Positions 33,000 through 42,343 of a stretch of 64,000 nt of DNA are shown piece by piece (within the stretch, counting starts at the first letter, position 1; each line of letters starts with the position of its first letter). The translations under genes and the position numbers were made by a program. Below the pieces are notes generated by a model, which ran no database searches, had not been told where the DNA came from, and saw only the letters and a list, made by a program, of their open reading frames with translations. The stretch is from positions 1 to 64,000 of the forward strand of contig NZ_JBHLWN010000124.1 in NCBI RefSeq assembly GCF_042432825.1, written 5' to 3'. The DNA is from Gordoniibacillus chartarius. Its GTDB lineage: Bacteria; Bacillota; Bacilli; Paenibacillales; NBRC-103111.

Positions 33000-34022
33000 T
33001 TACGATTTCAGAAGCTGTTGCCGGTCAGTCACAAGAGGAGGCTGCTCCAGCCATTTCCGCTCCACTACGATATCAAAAGCGTCTTTGGCGTATGCCATTA
33101 CTTCACCGATAATTTTGGTGTATTGAGCTATGAGGTCAGCCCGCATGGATAGTGCCAGAGCGTGTGAAATCAGCACAATATCAACAGCGTTCAGAACATT
33201 GATCATGAACATGATCAGTTTTTCGGAAAAAGGCGATACCGTCGATGCAGTGACTTCCATACTTACGGTCACCGTTCCGAGCAGGTCTTCTTCCAAGAGC
33301 AGATCGTTAAACAGCTTCACTTGCTGCTCGCTTATTTTTCTTCCTCTAGTCACGAAATCCTTAAGCTTTTTGTCCTCTAAAACCTGTGCGAAGCCAAGCA
33401 TCACGATAATCGAGAAGTAATTTCTTTCAATATTGAAGAACATTTCGGACAATTCAATGGCATTCAAAGGCCGCTTCTTGCCCAGCATTCCGTCGAGGAA
33501 AGAAACCTCTTGTACGAACTCTATTTTTTGGGGATAGTTCATTTTCGGCGGCCGGTCGTAAATGCCCTTTTCCAACATCAGTTTAACCGCCTTGCCGAAC
33601 ATCTCGGTCGAAGTATGTATGCATTCATTAAAAAAATCCAGTACATCCAGCCTAACATTGTTAGAAGCTGTAAACGCGTAATTGATCGTGCCCAAACGAT
33701 TCATCATGTAAATGAAACTGAGGGCAAACGTATCGTGAAACAACGGCGGAGCCGCTAAATTTACGTCACCGTCCGAAAAACCCGCCGGTATCGGAAAATT
33801 CTCCGCTAAAAATATGCTTTTGATATGGTCCAATCGTCCCAGAGATATTTGCAAGGACTCCTCGGCTAAAGGAAGGATTTCCGCGTCCTGAAGATGATGC
33901 AAAAAATATTTAAGGAAACAAACCGTCATGCTCTCTTGAAAATAAATGCTCCAAAGCCCGCCGATTTCCGTACAGCTTAACTCAATATTGTGCTTCTTCA
34001 CCTGAGAATCATTGCTTTTCAT
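33000..34022 (-). CDS. DUF3231 family protein
   Basis: A 340-residue protein with the DUF3231 layout: two similar helical, ferritin-like halves (about 10-165 and 175-330). Motifs include L-x-C-T-E-I-G-x-L-W near 15-24 and the second E-x-S-x-M-F near 193-198. Family members are found in spore-forming Bacillales, some as spore-coat-associated proteins; function unknown. Codon usage is AT-richer than its neighbours. Monocistronic. Confidence 0.8.
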   Translation of the reverse strand: MKSNDSQVKKHNIELSCTEIGGLWSIYFQESMTVCFLKYFLHHLQDAEILPLAEESLQISLGRLDHIKSIFLAENFPIPAGFSDGDVNLAAPPLFHDTFALSFIYMMNRLGTINYAFTASNNVRLDVLDFFNECIHTSTEMFGKAVKLMLEKGIYDRPPKMNYPQKIEFVQEVSFLDGMLGKKRPLNAIELSEMFFNIERNYFSIIVMLGFAQVLEDKKLKDFVTRGRKISEQQVKLFNDLLLEEDLLGTVTVSMEVTASTVSPFSEKLIMFMINVLNAVDIVLISHALALSMRADLIAQYTKIIGEVMAYAKDAFDIVVERKWLEQPPLVTDRQQLLKS

Positions 34023-34181
34023 GAGTAGCCAGGCACCCCGTTTTCTTCCAATATGCTGCTCCCTCTATTATTTATGATGAACCGCATTCGTATGCGCGCA
34101 AATGCAAAATGGACATCGACTTTGAGGGTCGCTGTCCATTTAGATTATGAGTGCCATATCGGTTGTTCAGGCAGCCTGCCA

Positions 34182-35027
34182 CTACAACGCCCATTTGTCT
34201 AACGATTGCTGCAGGCGCTGCGCATCACGATAGCCGAGCTCGTACAATCCGGTCAATTTGACCGGATTTTTCTCGGTTCTGCCGACCTTGAGATCGAGGG
34301 ACGGACGAATGACGATCGCCTTCCCGGTCCGCTCCAGTTCATCTATATAGTCAAGCGTTTCGTTGTACGTTTTGTGACGCTGCTCCATTACGTTAATGAG
34401 ACCGTGATAGTTCGGATACACACGTCTGGCCAGCCATCCCCACTGGAACGGACGCTTCCGGTACGATTTCACCTGCGTCAAAATAATAACGTTGCGCTCG
34501 TTGCCGTCGGCGATCGATTTGCGGATCGGAATCGGGTCGCAGATGCCGCCGTCGAGCAGCTCTCGTCCGTCGCGTACGACAGGAACGGAAATGAATGGAA
34601 GCGAGCTGGACGCCTGCACGATGTCAAACATCTCCTTGCCCGCCGCATCCTTTGTGAAATAGACCGGCTCGCCGGACAGCGCGTCCATCGTCCCAACGAC
34701 AAACTGCTGCTCCGAATGGTAAAACGTATCGTAATCGAACGGAACGAGCCGATTCGGGATTTCGTCGAAAATAAACTTCATGCCGAAAATGCTCTTCTCC
34801 CGCAGCAGGTTCCGATAGCTTAAATATCGCGGATCCCGCACATAATCGATCGTTACGATGCGATTGCGTCCGATTTGTTTGGAAATATATGAGGCTGCGT
34901 TGCAGGCGCCTGCCGAGACACCGATAACATAAGGGTAATATAATTGCCGCTCCATCAAATAATCCAGCGCTCCAGCCGTGTAGACGCCCCGCATGCCGCC
35001 GCCTTCCAGCACTAATCCGATCGACAT
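34182..35027 (-). CDS. patatin-like phospholipase family protein
   Basis: A 281-residue serine lipid hydrolase. Oxyanion motif G-G-G-M-R-G at 10-15, nucleophile elbow G-V-S-A-G near 38-42 and catalytic Asp in D-G-G near 160 form the patatin dyad. Closest in type to Bacillus YjjU-like esterases. No signal peptide, so cytosolic or membrane-peripheral. Single gene; a hairpin at 34108-34142 may terminate it. Confidence 0.9.
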   Translation of the reverse strand: MSIGLVLEGGGMRGVYTAGALDYLMERQLYYPYVIGVSAGACNAASYISKQIGRNRIVTIDYVRDPRYLSYRNLLREKSIFGMKFIFDEIPNRLVPFDYDTFYHSEQQFVVGTMDALSGEPVYFTKDAAGKEMFDIVQASSSLPFISVPVVRDGRELLDGGICDPIPIRKSIADGNERNVIILTQVKSYRKRPFQWGWLARRVYPNYHGLINVMEQRHKTYNETLDYIDELERTGKAIVIRPSLDLKVGRTEKNPVKLTGLYELGYRDAQRLQQSLDKWAL

Positions 35028-35314
35028 TCCCTACACCTCCCGAACCATTATACCTCTAATGTGCTTGAAATGAAAAATAACGACTGTGCAGCAACGCTTA
35101 TCAAGCTGTATAGTTGACCAGGCATTCTCTTCGCGTCACAAGCTGTCGAAAGCTACGATGACCCGACATGAATTTCGTTTGTAATTTTCAGACAATTGTC
35201 GAAAGCCACCATACGGTATCGATTCATGCGCTCGCCCGGGAAATATTCGATGAAGAATGGGAAATGCGGGATTCGCGCATATTATTAATCGATACGTATG
35301 CGAGGAGGATGTGT

Positions 35315-35632
35315 ATGGTAGAAGTCGATCAGCACCAAATGCCTTTAAGCCACGCGCTGGACCGGGCGAAGAAGGCCATTACGAAAGCGGACGATGCCCG
35401 TTATGAGCTGCAGCAAGCGCACCTCGCTTCGGACCCGCAGCGGATGCAAGCCGCCAAGGCCCGACTGCTGGAAGCTGAGCATGAAGTCTCGGGAGCGATC
35501 ACTCAGCTCGAGCATCACGATACGGAAAGTCACCACCAGGAGATCCTCCAGACGATGACCCAGCTGAAGCAGGCCGATCAGGAAAACAAGATCGCGTCGG
35601 AATCGGTGACGGAGCCAAAGCAAATTCGGTAA
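35315..35632 (+). CDS. hypothetical coiled-coil protein
   Basis: A 105-residue charged, His/Gln/Glu-rich protein, almost wholly helical, with two coiled-coil stretches (about 12-55 and 60-85). ATG 35315 follows GAGGAGG by 6 bases; the frame runs open further upstream without a better site. No family recognised. Confidence 0.6.
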   Translation: MVEVDQHQMPLSHALDRAKKAITKADDARYELQQAHLASDPQRMQAAKARLLEAEHEVSGAITQLEHHDTESHHQEILQTMTQLKQADQENKIASESVTEPKQIR

Positions 35633-35749
35633 TAGGGCATATTGCACAAGTGGCACGGAGCCGGTCTCCTGTCACTTTTTTCATGTTCGTTTGGGATGGA
35701 CGTATAATGGGAGTAAAGGTTGCCAATAAGAGAAAAGGTGGCTGGCCGC

Positions 35750-37108
35750 ATGACTCCGTCCATTCAGATCGATCCGTCATTCCCCTATTACCGGCAGCGC
35801 TCCCCGGACTCCATAGCCGACGAGCTGCAGCTTGCCGGGTACCGCGCCGTCCATATATTCGTAACGAATGAATTCGATGTTGACGCCGAACTTGTTCGGG
35901 CGCTTCACCGCTGCAGGCTGGAAGTTTGGGCTTTGACGCTGGGCAACGGTACGTTTACGACAGCTCATTTGCCCTCGGGGTGGGAAGGCTGGCAAATGGG
36001 CCTGCTGAAGACGGTGAATGACGGATATACGCGCCTCTCCCCTTTCTGCCCCGCTTATGTGGCTTGGAAGAAGCAGGCGCTCGCTGCGCTTGTCCGCAGC
36101 ATTCCGTTTGACGGCCTGCATATTGCAGAGCCCTATTTGCCGGAATGGGGCGGCCTGAAGTCCGGCACCTACGGCGATGTCGGCGCCCATGCGGCGGCGG
36201 CGTTCCGGCGTACGTACGGAGCAGCCATTCCGGAATTCCGCAATCGTCTGTCTCCGCGCTATTACCGCAAACAACCCGAGCTGTATGAAGCATGGGTGCA
36301 GTTCCGCGTCGACGGCGTCAATGATTACGTCGATGAAATCTTCAACGGCTGCGGGGGCGTACGCGAAGCGAGGCCGGACATTCGAATCGCGACATGGACG
36401 CTGGCTGTCGACGACGGTCCTGATTCGGCGGCCAAGCTGCGGGAACTGCAGGGCAACGACGCCGTCTCCATGATCGCGAAGGTGAAGCCTGACCTGCATT
36501 ATTTGCAAACGCACTGGCCGGATTGGGGCCGCGCCGCTTTGCCCGCCGAATACGTCCGGACCTATCGGCCTTTCGTGCAGGCGATCCGCGATGCGCACCC
36601 GTCGCTGCCGATCGGTATTCAAACGGACATTGGCTCGGCGAAACCGATGATTCGCTCCAGGGCTTGGCTCGAGCAGTTCGCTCGCGAGACTGGCGCGCTT
36701 GGCTGTTCGACGTGGACCGCTTACGAATACCACATCGGAGGCGCGCTGTACGACGAAGCGCCGCGTCTGATGGGTGCAAGACGCCTTGCCGGGGGTGGAA
36801 TAGAGCTGTGTTTTCACAAACGTATCGCATCGGTTCATACAAACAGCACAGGAAGCGGACTGCAGCTCGCCGCGCGGACAGGGAACGTTGTTCGGGAGTT
36901 GTTCCCGGCACACGTGAGTTCGGACGGCAACCGCCTCATTCTCCGCGGTCTTGACCTGCCTTCCGGGGCTACGCACATCGGCGTGAAAGGCACGGCCGAT
37001 ACGCCGGAGCTGCTCTTGTTTCCGCCCAAACGCGCGAACCGCACCTCCGTCTATGAATGGGCCTCTCTCGACGAACATCGCACCGTATGCTACACTAATC
37101 GGAAATAA
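35750..37108 (+). CDS. hypothetical TIM-barrel glycosidase-like protein
   Basis: A 452-residue protein without a signal peptide. Residues 30-330 look like a glycosidase-type (beta/alpha)8 barrel: H-I-F-V-T-N-E-F near 35-42, F-D-G-L-H-I-A-E-P near 117-125 (Glu in a barrel strand position) and S-T-W-T-A-Y-E-Y near 323-330. The last 100 residues form a beta-rich accessory domain. Catalytic assignment is inference. ATG 35750 follows AAGGTGG. It lies 31 bases before udk. Confidence 0.6.
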   Translation: MTPSIQIDPSFPYYRQRSPDSIADELQLAGYRAVHIFVTNEFDVDAELVRALHRCRLEVWALTLGNGTFTTAHLPSGWEGWQMGLLKTVNDGYTRLSPFCPAYVAWKKQALAALVRSIPFDGLHIAEPYLPEWGGLKSGTYGDVGAHAAAAFRRTYGAAIPEFRNRLSPRYYRKQPELYEAWVQFRVDGVNDYVDEIFNGCGGVREARPDIRIATWTLAVDDGPDSAAKLRELQGNDAVSMIAKVKPDLHYLQTHWPDWGRAALPAEYVRTYRPFVQAIRDAHPSLPIGIQTDIGSAKPMIRSRAWLEQFARETGALGCSTWTAYEYHIGGALYDEAPRLMGARRLAGGGIELCFHKRIASVHTNSTGSGLQLAARTGNVVRELFPAHVSSDGNRLILRGLDLPSGATHIGVKGTADTPELLLFPPKRANRTSVYEWASLDEHRTVCYTNRK

Positions 37109-37139
37109 CGTTTGCTGTCGCAGGGAGGCTCTTTTCATC

Positions 37140-37766
37140 ATGTTGGTCATAGGTATCGCCGGAGGTACTGGATCCGGGAAGACGTCCGTCGCCCGTTCCA
37201 TTATGAATAAACTTGGTCCGGATAACGTTACGCTGCTGTCGCAGGACAATTATTATCTCGATCACTCCGAGCTTTCGGCGGAGGAACGCGAGCTTATCAA
37301 TTACGATCATCCGAATGCATTCGATAATACGCTGCTGCTGGAGCATTTGAAAGAGCTGCGCGAGGGGAGGCCGGTCGACAGCCCGCTGTACGACTTCACC
37401 GTTCACGGCCGGTCCGCGCAGACGGTCCGTATCGAAATTAAGCCGATCGTGCTGATCGAGGGCATTCATGTGCTGACGGACGAGCAGCTGCGCCAGTCTC
37501 TCGACATCAAGGTGTTTGTGGACACGGATCCGGATGTAAGAATTTTGCGCCGGATCGTGAGGGATATCGAAGACCGCGGCCGATCGCTGCAGTCGGTCTA
37601 TGAGCAATATTTGACGACTGTCAAACCGATGCACGACGCCTTCATTGAGCCGTCGAAGAAGTATGCGGATATTATCATTCCCGAGGGCGGCCAGAACGAA
37701 ATCGGCATCTCCCTGCTTACCTCGTTAACGGACCGTTATTTGACGGAATTAACCCGATTTAAATAA
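37140..37766 (+). CDS. udk: uridine kinase
   Basis: A 208-residue salvage kinase phosphorylating uridine and cytidine. P-loop G-I-A-G-G-T-G-S-G-K-T-S at 5-16, Q-D-N-Y-Y near 38-42, Y-D-H-P-N-A-F-D near 57-64 (substrate pocket), Y-D-F near 82-84 and the lid R-R-I-V-R-D near 136-141 match the family. Start ATG 37140, 11 bases after GGGAGG. Length matches the typical 205-215. Probably cotranscribed with the TIM-barrel gene. Confidence 0.94.
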   Translation: MLVIGIAGGTGSGKTSVARSIMNKLGPDNVTLLSQDNYYLDHSELSAEERELINYDHPNAFDNTLLLEHLKELREGRPVDSPLYDFTVHGRSAQTVRIEIKPIVLIEGIHVLTDEQLRQSLDIKVFVDTDPDVRILRRIVRDIEDRGRSLQSVYEQYLTTVKPMHDAFIEPSKKYADIIIPEGGQNEIGISLLTSLTDRYLTELTRFK

Positions 37767-37813
37767 AAAGAGCCGCGGAACGTCCCCAGCAGACCGTTCC
37801 TGCGGCTTTCTTG
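37767..37813. terminator. bidirectional terminator
   Basis: AGCCGC-GGAACG pairs with CGTTCC-T-GCGGCT, flanked by A and T runs, between udk and a convergent gene. Confidence 0.85.
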
Positions 37814-37815
37814 TT

Positions 37816-38346
37816 CTACATATACACCGCTTCCCAGCGGTTGTCCCGGGCGGCCAGCTTCGGATGAGGCTCGAAGCCGGGCTTCGTCACGACGAGCAGC
37901 CGAACGCGGCGGATCCACTCGTCGAACGAAGCGTAGGTAGCGAACGCATTCGCATACGTATCGGTCATAGCGACAAAATGAGGCGCTTTATATTTATCTA
38001 CGGCGAATTGGAGCAGCGTATCCAGGGGAGTATATTTTTGACGCTTCCCTTCCCACTCGTCGATTTGCACCGGAAGCTGCGGTTGATGCTCTTCGAGCCA
38101 GCCGTTCAGCCCATGCACCCGCTTATAGTAAGGGAGCTCGGCTTGCAGCTTCATGCGCCGAAGCGTCTCCTCATGCTGAGGCAGCAGCACCAGCTTATGA
38201 AACGACCGTTCGGCGCCAAGCCGGATCAGCTCGGGCACATGTTCAGCCTCGGGATCGTCGAATATGCCGATAACGAGCAGCGTACCCTTGGCCGTCTCTT
38301 TCTCCACCTCGTAGCCGAACGGCATCAATGTGTTTCCTTTAGCCAT
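37816..38346 (-). CDS. conserved hypothetical protein
   Basis: A 176-residue soluble protein of alternating strands and helices (T-L-L-V-I-G-I-F-D-D-P near 22-32, H-F-V-A-M-T-D-T near 122-129, V-R-L-L-V-V-T-K-P near 145-153), suggesting a Rossmann-like alpha/beta fold. No nucleotide-binding motif is visible. ATG 38346 follows GGAGGA by 6 bases. No family recognised. Confidence 0.6.
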   Translation of the reverse strand: MAKGNTLMPFGYEVEKETAKGTLLVIGIFDDPEAEHVPELIRLGAERSFHKLVLLPQHEETLRRMKLQAELPYYKRVHGLNGWLEEHQPQLPVQIDEWEGKRQKYTPLDTLLQFAVDKYKAPHFVAMTDTYANAFATYASFDEWIRRVRLLVVTKPGFEPHPKLAARDNRWEAVYM

Positions 38347-38511
38347 ACTCGTTCCTCCTCCGTTCACGTTCATGGCGTGCGCAGCATTTTTTTCGCGGTA
38401 TAATGCCTGCCATCATTTACTGAAACGATTGTAGCGTTCCCCATTCGAATACGTTATAATGCTTAAAGAAAGACAAAACCGACTGATCATTCTATTTTGA
38501 GGTGAATGTAC

Positions 38512-39630
38512 ATGAGAGATCCGCGATTGCAGATATTTGCCCGCAACATCATACGCTACTCGGTCGATTTGCAGCCCGGGGAAAACATACTGCTCGAAAT
38601 GATCGGACTGAAGGACTTGGAAATCGTCAAATGCTTCGTCGAAGAAGTATATGCCGTCGGCGGCCGTCCTTTCGTCGATCTCCGCGATCCGGTCGTCACG
38701 CGCGCCTTGGCGATGGGCGGCACTCGCGAGCAATTCCAGCAGCTGGCCGACTTCGAAGTGGCGCGTATGAAGCAGATGCAGGCGTATGTCGCCGTGCGGT
38801 CAGGCGAAAATGTAACGACGTTGTCCGATGTGCCGGAAGCCCAGATGAAGCTGTATACCGGGGTATATCAGCGCCCTGTGTTCGATCAGCGCATCAACCA
38901 TACGAAGTGGTGCGTAATGAGATACCCGAGCCCTTCCATGGCGCAGCTGGCCAGCACGAGCACGGAAGCGTTCGAGGATTTCTACTTCCAGGTATGCAAC
39001 CTTGATTACGCCAAGATGGACAAAGCGATGGATCCTCTCAAGGCGCTGATGGAACGCACCGATAAAGTTCGTTTAGTCGCCGAAGGCACTGATCTGACGT
39101 TCTCGATCAAGGGCATTCCAGCCGTCAAATGCTCCGGACACCGAAACATTCCAGACGGCGAAGTATACACGGCACCGGTCAAAAATTCCGTTAATGGCGT
39201 TATCCACTATAACACGCCGACGATCTACGACGGCACATCGTTCGATAACATTCGTCTCCGCTTTGAGAACGGAAAAGTCGTCGAGGCGACCGGCAGCAAT
39301 ACGAAGCGCTTGAACGATATTCTCGATGCGGACGAAGGCGCTCGCTATATCGGCGAATTCGCGATAGGCGTGAACCCGTACATCAAGCATCCAATGAAAG
39401 ATATTTTGTTCGACGAGAAGATCGACGGCAGCATTCACTTTACGCCGGGCCAATCGTATGAAACTGCGGATAACGGAAACCGTTCCTCCGTGCACTGGGA
39501 TATGGTGCTGATTCAGCGGCCGGATTACGGCGGCGGCGAAATTTGGTTCGACGACGTTCTGATCCGCAAAGACGGCCGATTTGTGCTGAAGGAGCTCGAA
39601 GGCTTAAATCCGGAGAACTTAATCGGGTAA
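38512..39630 (+). CDS. M29 family aminopeptidase (AmpS/PepS type)
   Basis: A 372-residue metallo-aminopeptidase. Hallmarks are V-A-E-G-T-D-L-T-F near 180-188, N-I-P-D-G-E-V-Y-T-A-P near 201-211, I-G-E-F-A-I-G-V-N near 281-289 and G-S-I-H-F-T-P-G-Q-S-Y near 307-317; Glu and His in these blocks bind the two metals. Cytosolic peptide turnover. ATG 38512 lies 7 bases after GAGGTG; the ATG at 38506 is too close to the site. Confidence 0.92.
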   Translation: MRDPRLQIFARNIIRYSVDLQPGENILLEMIGLKDLEIVKCFVEEVYAVGGRPFVDLRDPVVTRALAMGGTREQFQQLADFEVARMKQMQAYVAVRSGENVTTLSDVPEAQMKLYTGVYQRPVFDQRINHTKWCVMRYPSPSMAQLASTSTEAFEDFYFQVCNLDYAKMDKAMDPLKALMERTDKVRLVAEGTDLTFSIKGIPAVKCSGHRNIPDGEVYTAPVKNSVNGVIHYNTPTIYDGTSFDNIRLRFENGKVVEATGSNTKRLNDILDADEGARYIGEFAIGVNPYIKHPMKDILFDEKIDGSIHFTPGQSYETADNGNRSSVHWDMVLIQRPDYGGGEIWFDDVLIRKDGRFVLKELEGLNPENLIG

Positions 39631-39639
39631 AATAAAGTA

Positions 39640-39691
39640 AACCTCGTGCCCTGGGCAGCCCTTGCGGCTCGTCCGGTACGAGGTTTTTTTT
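39640..39691 (+). terminator. terminator after the M29 aminopeptidase gene
   Basis: AACCTCGTGCC pairs with GGTACGAGGTT, enclosing a smaller GC hairpin, followed by eight Ts. Confidence 0.88.
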
Positions 39692-39704
39692 GCTACGGTG
39701 TCTG

Positions 39705-41522
39705 TTAGTTCCCCTGGGCAACCGCGGCCTCCAGCTTAAACGCATACTTCAGCTCCAGCATGCCGATGAACGCTTGCGCCAGCTCCGGATCGAACTGCGT
39801 TCCCGAGCAGCGCTTCAATTCCTCGATCGCCTCCAGGAACGATTTGGTTTTCTGGTACGGACGCTCCGTCGTCATCGCATCGAAGGAGTCGACGATACAG
39901 AGCATGCGGGCCAGCTTCGGGATATCTTCACCGCGCAGCTGCTGCGGGTAGCCTTCGCCGTCGTAACGCTCATGATGAAGCTCGACGAGCGGCGCAAGGT
40001 CCCGGTACTTCTCCATCGCCAGGACGATGTCCTTCCCCCATTCGACATGTCTCTTCACCGTTTCCCATTCTTCGCCGGACAGCTTGCTCTTCTTCCTCAA
40101 AATTTCCTTCGGAACCTCGAGCTTGCCGATATCGTGAATGAGCGCTCCGAGCACGAACATCTTCTTCTCCGCATCGGGCATCTGTAAATACTCACAGAAG
40201 TCGATCGCGTAGCCGAACACCCGCTTGCTGTGCTGGAACGTATACACGTCCTTCGATAAAAAAATGCTGAGCTGCTGCTCGATCTCGCGGATGTCCTGTT
40301 CAATGTCGATCATCTGTTGAATGACCGATTGTTCGTTATAGATGTGAACCAGATTTTTCCCTTGGGCCTTAGCGTAGTGCAGCGCTTGGTCGGCCTTGTC
40401 GAGCAGCTGCGACTTGTCCATAATGCCTCTTCGGAATTCCGTCACCCCGGCCGAGAACGACACGCAGCCATGCGGGAAAATGTCGGCGCCCTCAAATTCC
40501 GAATCGTTCAGCCGTTTGCGCATATCGTTAATGAATCTGAACGCTTCGAGCTCCGTTCGCTTCGGCATCAGCACCGTGAATTCTTCCCCACCGTACCTGG
40601 CGACGATGTAACCATGTGGCTTGCATTCCTTCTGCAGCAACCCGGCTACGAATTCAAGCAGCTTATCTCCGCGCAAATGTCCGAATGTGTCGTTAAACCT
40701 TTTGAAATTATCAAGGTCGAGGATCGCAACGCTGAATGCTGTATTTTCTTGCTTGGCCTGTTGAAATTCCTTCTCCAGCAGCTCTTCAAAGTATCCATGA
40801 TTGAAGAGGCCCGTCCGCTGGTCTTTGATGGCTTTCAAAGAAACTTCGCTATATAGTTTGAAAAGTTCACGGAATCCGAACGATAATAACACCGTAATTC
40901 CTGTAAATAAACTTAACCCAAAAAACTCATATGTTTGCAATAAAATATTTAAAACCAATGCAAGCAGAAGAGTACTAATATACGCTACAGAAGCATCACG
41001 CAACAACATCCCGATAATAGATGTGAAACTTAATTTGGTGGTAATCTTAAAATATACACTCATGATCATAGAATTGATTACATAGTATACGGTCATTGCC
41101 AGTAAATATGAACCTATATGATCTAATTGGAAATCTCCTGGTATTCCGTCGAGATAATTGTAACAGATCATAGCGCCAATTATGGCAAGCGAATAATTGG
41201 AGAAGTTGTTGAGATGCATCCACCACGTTCGACTTCGAACGATAAATATGGTAAGGATCGAACTCAAAAGATGCGTCCACAAAGCGTATTCCAACCCGAA
41301 TGCAAATAATACAGCAAGGTGAACTGCCGAATTCATGGAAAGCGAGTGTCCGTCAGGCGGAATATGAAATCTTAAAAAGTTTAATATCAACGTAACTCCA
41401 GTAAGAGCATATATCCAAACCCAATCATTTGTTGTGGGAGAGCGATAATCAAAATAAAACAGGAAAGCACAAAGCCCTAATAAAGAAACAAGAGTGATAT
41501 AAATTGACTTAGGCTTAAACAT
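39705..41522 (-). CDS. membrane GGDEF / HD-GYP bifunctional c-di-GMP protein
   Basis: A 605-residue protein. About seven hydrophobic helices fill residues 8-225 and form a probable sensor domain. A GGDEF domain (about 235-390) has R-Y-G-G-E-E-F with the active site at 311-315. An HD-GYP domain (about 415-600) keeps His463-Asp464 in H-D-I-G-K and H-H-E-R-Y-D-G-E-G-Y-P at 516-526. Both synthesis and breakdown of c-di-GMP are therefore possible. Terminator and 31-residue peptide gene lie just upstream, after DUF5317. The membrane part is AT-rich relative to the catalytic part. Confidence 0.9.
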   Translation of the reverse strand: MFKPKSIYITLVSLLGLCAFLFYFDYRSPTTNDWVWIYALTGVTLILNFLRFHIPPDGHSLSMNSAVHLAVLFAFGLEYALWTHLLSSILTIFIVRSRTWWMHLNNFSNYSLAIIGAMICYNYLDGIPGDFQLDHIGSYLLAMTVYYVINSMIMSVYFKITTKLSFTSIIGMLLRDASVAYISTLLLALVLNILLQTYEFFGLSLFTGITVLLSFGFRELFKLYSEVSLKAIKDQRTGLFNHGYFEELLEKEFQQAKQENTAFSVAILDLDNFKRFNDTFGHLRGDKLLEFVAGLLQKECKPHGYIVARYGGEEFTVLMPKRTELEAFRFINDMRKRLNDSEFEGADIFPHGCVSFSAGVTEFRRGIMDKSQLLDKADQALHYAKAQGKNLVHIYNEQSVIQQMIDIEQDIREIEQQLSIFLSKDVYTFQHSKRVFGYAIDFCEYLQMPDAEKKMFVLGALIHDIGKLEVPKEILRKKSKLSGEEWETVKRHVEWGKDIVLAMEKYRDLAPLVELHHERYDGEGYPQQLRGEDIPKLARMLCIVDSFDAMTTERPYQKTKSFLEAIEELKRCSGTQFDPELAQAFIGMLELKYAFKLEAAVAQGN

Positions 41523-41546
41523 AGTACACTCCCGTATTTGGAATAA

Positions 41547-41583
41547 AAAATGAAAGGAAGAAAAAACTTCTTCCTTTCATTTT
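41547..41583 (-). terminator. terminator/attenuator between peptide gene and GGDEF gene
   Basis: A perfect 14-base inverted repeat, AAAATGAAAGGAAG with CTTCCTTTCATTTT, separated by a 9-base loop; the minus strand continues in T/A. It should reduce readthrough from the peptide gene into the GGDEF gene. Confidence 0.75.
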
Positions 41584-41620
41584 GACTTCCAAACCTATGA
41601 AAATCAATATGTTTTTGCAA

Positions 41621-41716
41621 TTAACCAAGCTCGAACCCCGAAGTGAAAGCAACAACAGCACTTGCGACAATCACCAGGTTGATCGCAATCCACAATACTT
41701 TCTTAGCTGTTTTCAT
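41621..41716 (-). CDS. 31-residue hydrophobic peptide
   Basis: A short frame with a strong GGAGGTG site 6 bases before ATG 41716. It has a basic start (M-K-T-A-K-K), one hydrophobic segment of about 18 residues (7-24, with W and two A-V-V-A-like turns) and the end T-S-G-F-E-L-G. It begins 25 bases after the DUF5317 stop codon and ends just before a terminator, so it has the layout of a genuine gene. It could be a small membrane protein or a signal-peptide-like pheromone precursor. No family recognised. Confidence 0.65.
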   Translation of the reverse strand: MKTAKKVLWIAINLVIVASAVVAFTSGFELG

Positions 41717-41741
41717 TTTTTCACCTCCATTGAATGAATAT

Positions 41742-42326
41742 TTATGCTTGATTGGCGGCAGCCACATGGTTGTGACTGCTTTTGCCTCTTAGCATCACGG
41801 TTTGAATATAAATCATGATCCCAATACTCTCGATGACGTCGCCAATACTAATAACTTGCTGTTTATAATAAGGCTTCGTCAGAGGAATGATGTCCCCGAG
41901 GAACGTCAGATGGGTTTGCGCAGTCATCGCAGTATGCTTGCCATAGGTAATTCCTTGCCGCAATATTTCAACAAAAAAGGGATCAAGAGCTACTTCTGCG
42001 GCTTCTATGGAAACGGGCATCCTTCCCCCATTGACGATCATCACGAGAAAATTGAGAAATGCACCTGCCAGAACGAGCAAAAATCCTCTTTCTTTGCGAT
42101 TCATCCACAAAAAAATAAACCCAATTATGTATACCGCCGCAAAGGTATAATTGCTGATTGCTTCCAGCCAACCCAGCTTACTTTGGAACACAAAAACAAA
42201 TATCTGAATCAAAAGCAGCAATGGAAACATCCAACCATATTTCAAACGGATGGATGCAAAATTTTTAATGCTGCCTCTGCGTAAAAAACCAAACAACAAG
42301 CCGAAGATAATACCGTCAAAAGCCAT
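41742..42326 (-). CDS. DUF5317 family membrane protein
   Basis: A 194-residue membrane protein with about five helices (1-15, 28-48, 55-76, 80-98, 158-178). The segment N-G-G-R-M-P-V near 99-105 and L-T-F-L-G-D-I-I-P near 143-151 are typical of DUF5317. Function unknown. GGGGAATGAGAG precedes the ATG. It heads a probable operon with the 31-residue peptide and, by readthrough, the GGDEF/HD-GYP protein. Confidence 0.78.
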   Translation of the reverse strand: MAFDGIIFGLLFGFLRRGSIKNFASIRLKYGWMFPLLLLIQIFVFVFQSKLGWLEAISNYTFAAVYIIGFIFLWMNRKERGFLLVLAGAFLNFLVMIVNGGRMPVSIEAAEVALDPFFVEILRQGITYGKHTAMTAQTHLTFLGDIIPLTKPYYKQQVISIGDVIESIGIMIYIQTVMLRGKSSHNHVAAANQA

Positions 42327-42343
42327 CTCTCATTCCCCATTAT

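Noticed and set aside
35100..35215. Repeated CTGTCGAAAGC / TTGTCGAAAGC as a binding-site pair
   Set aside because: Only two imperfect copies about 60 bases apart; not distinguishable from chance.
35777..37249. Long minus-strand open frame antisense to the TIM-barrel gene
   Set aside because: It mirrors a GC-rich gene in another frame, has Arg/Cys-rich unnatural composition and no ribosome-binding site.
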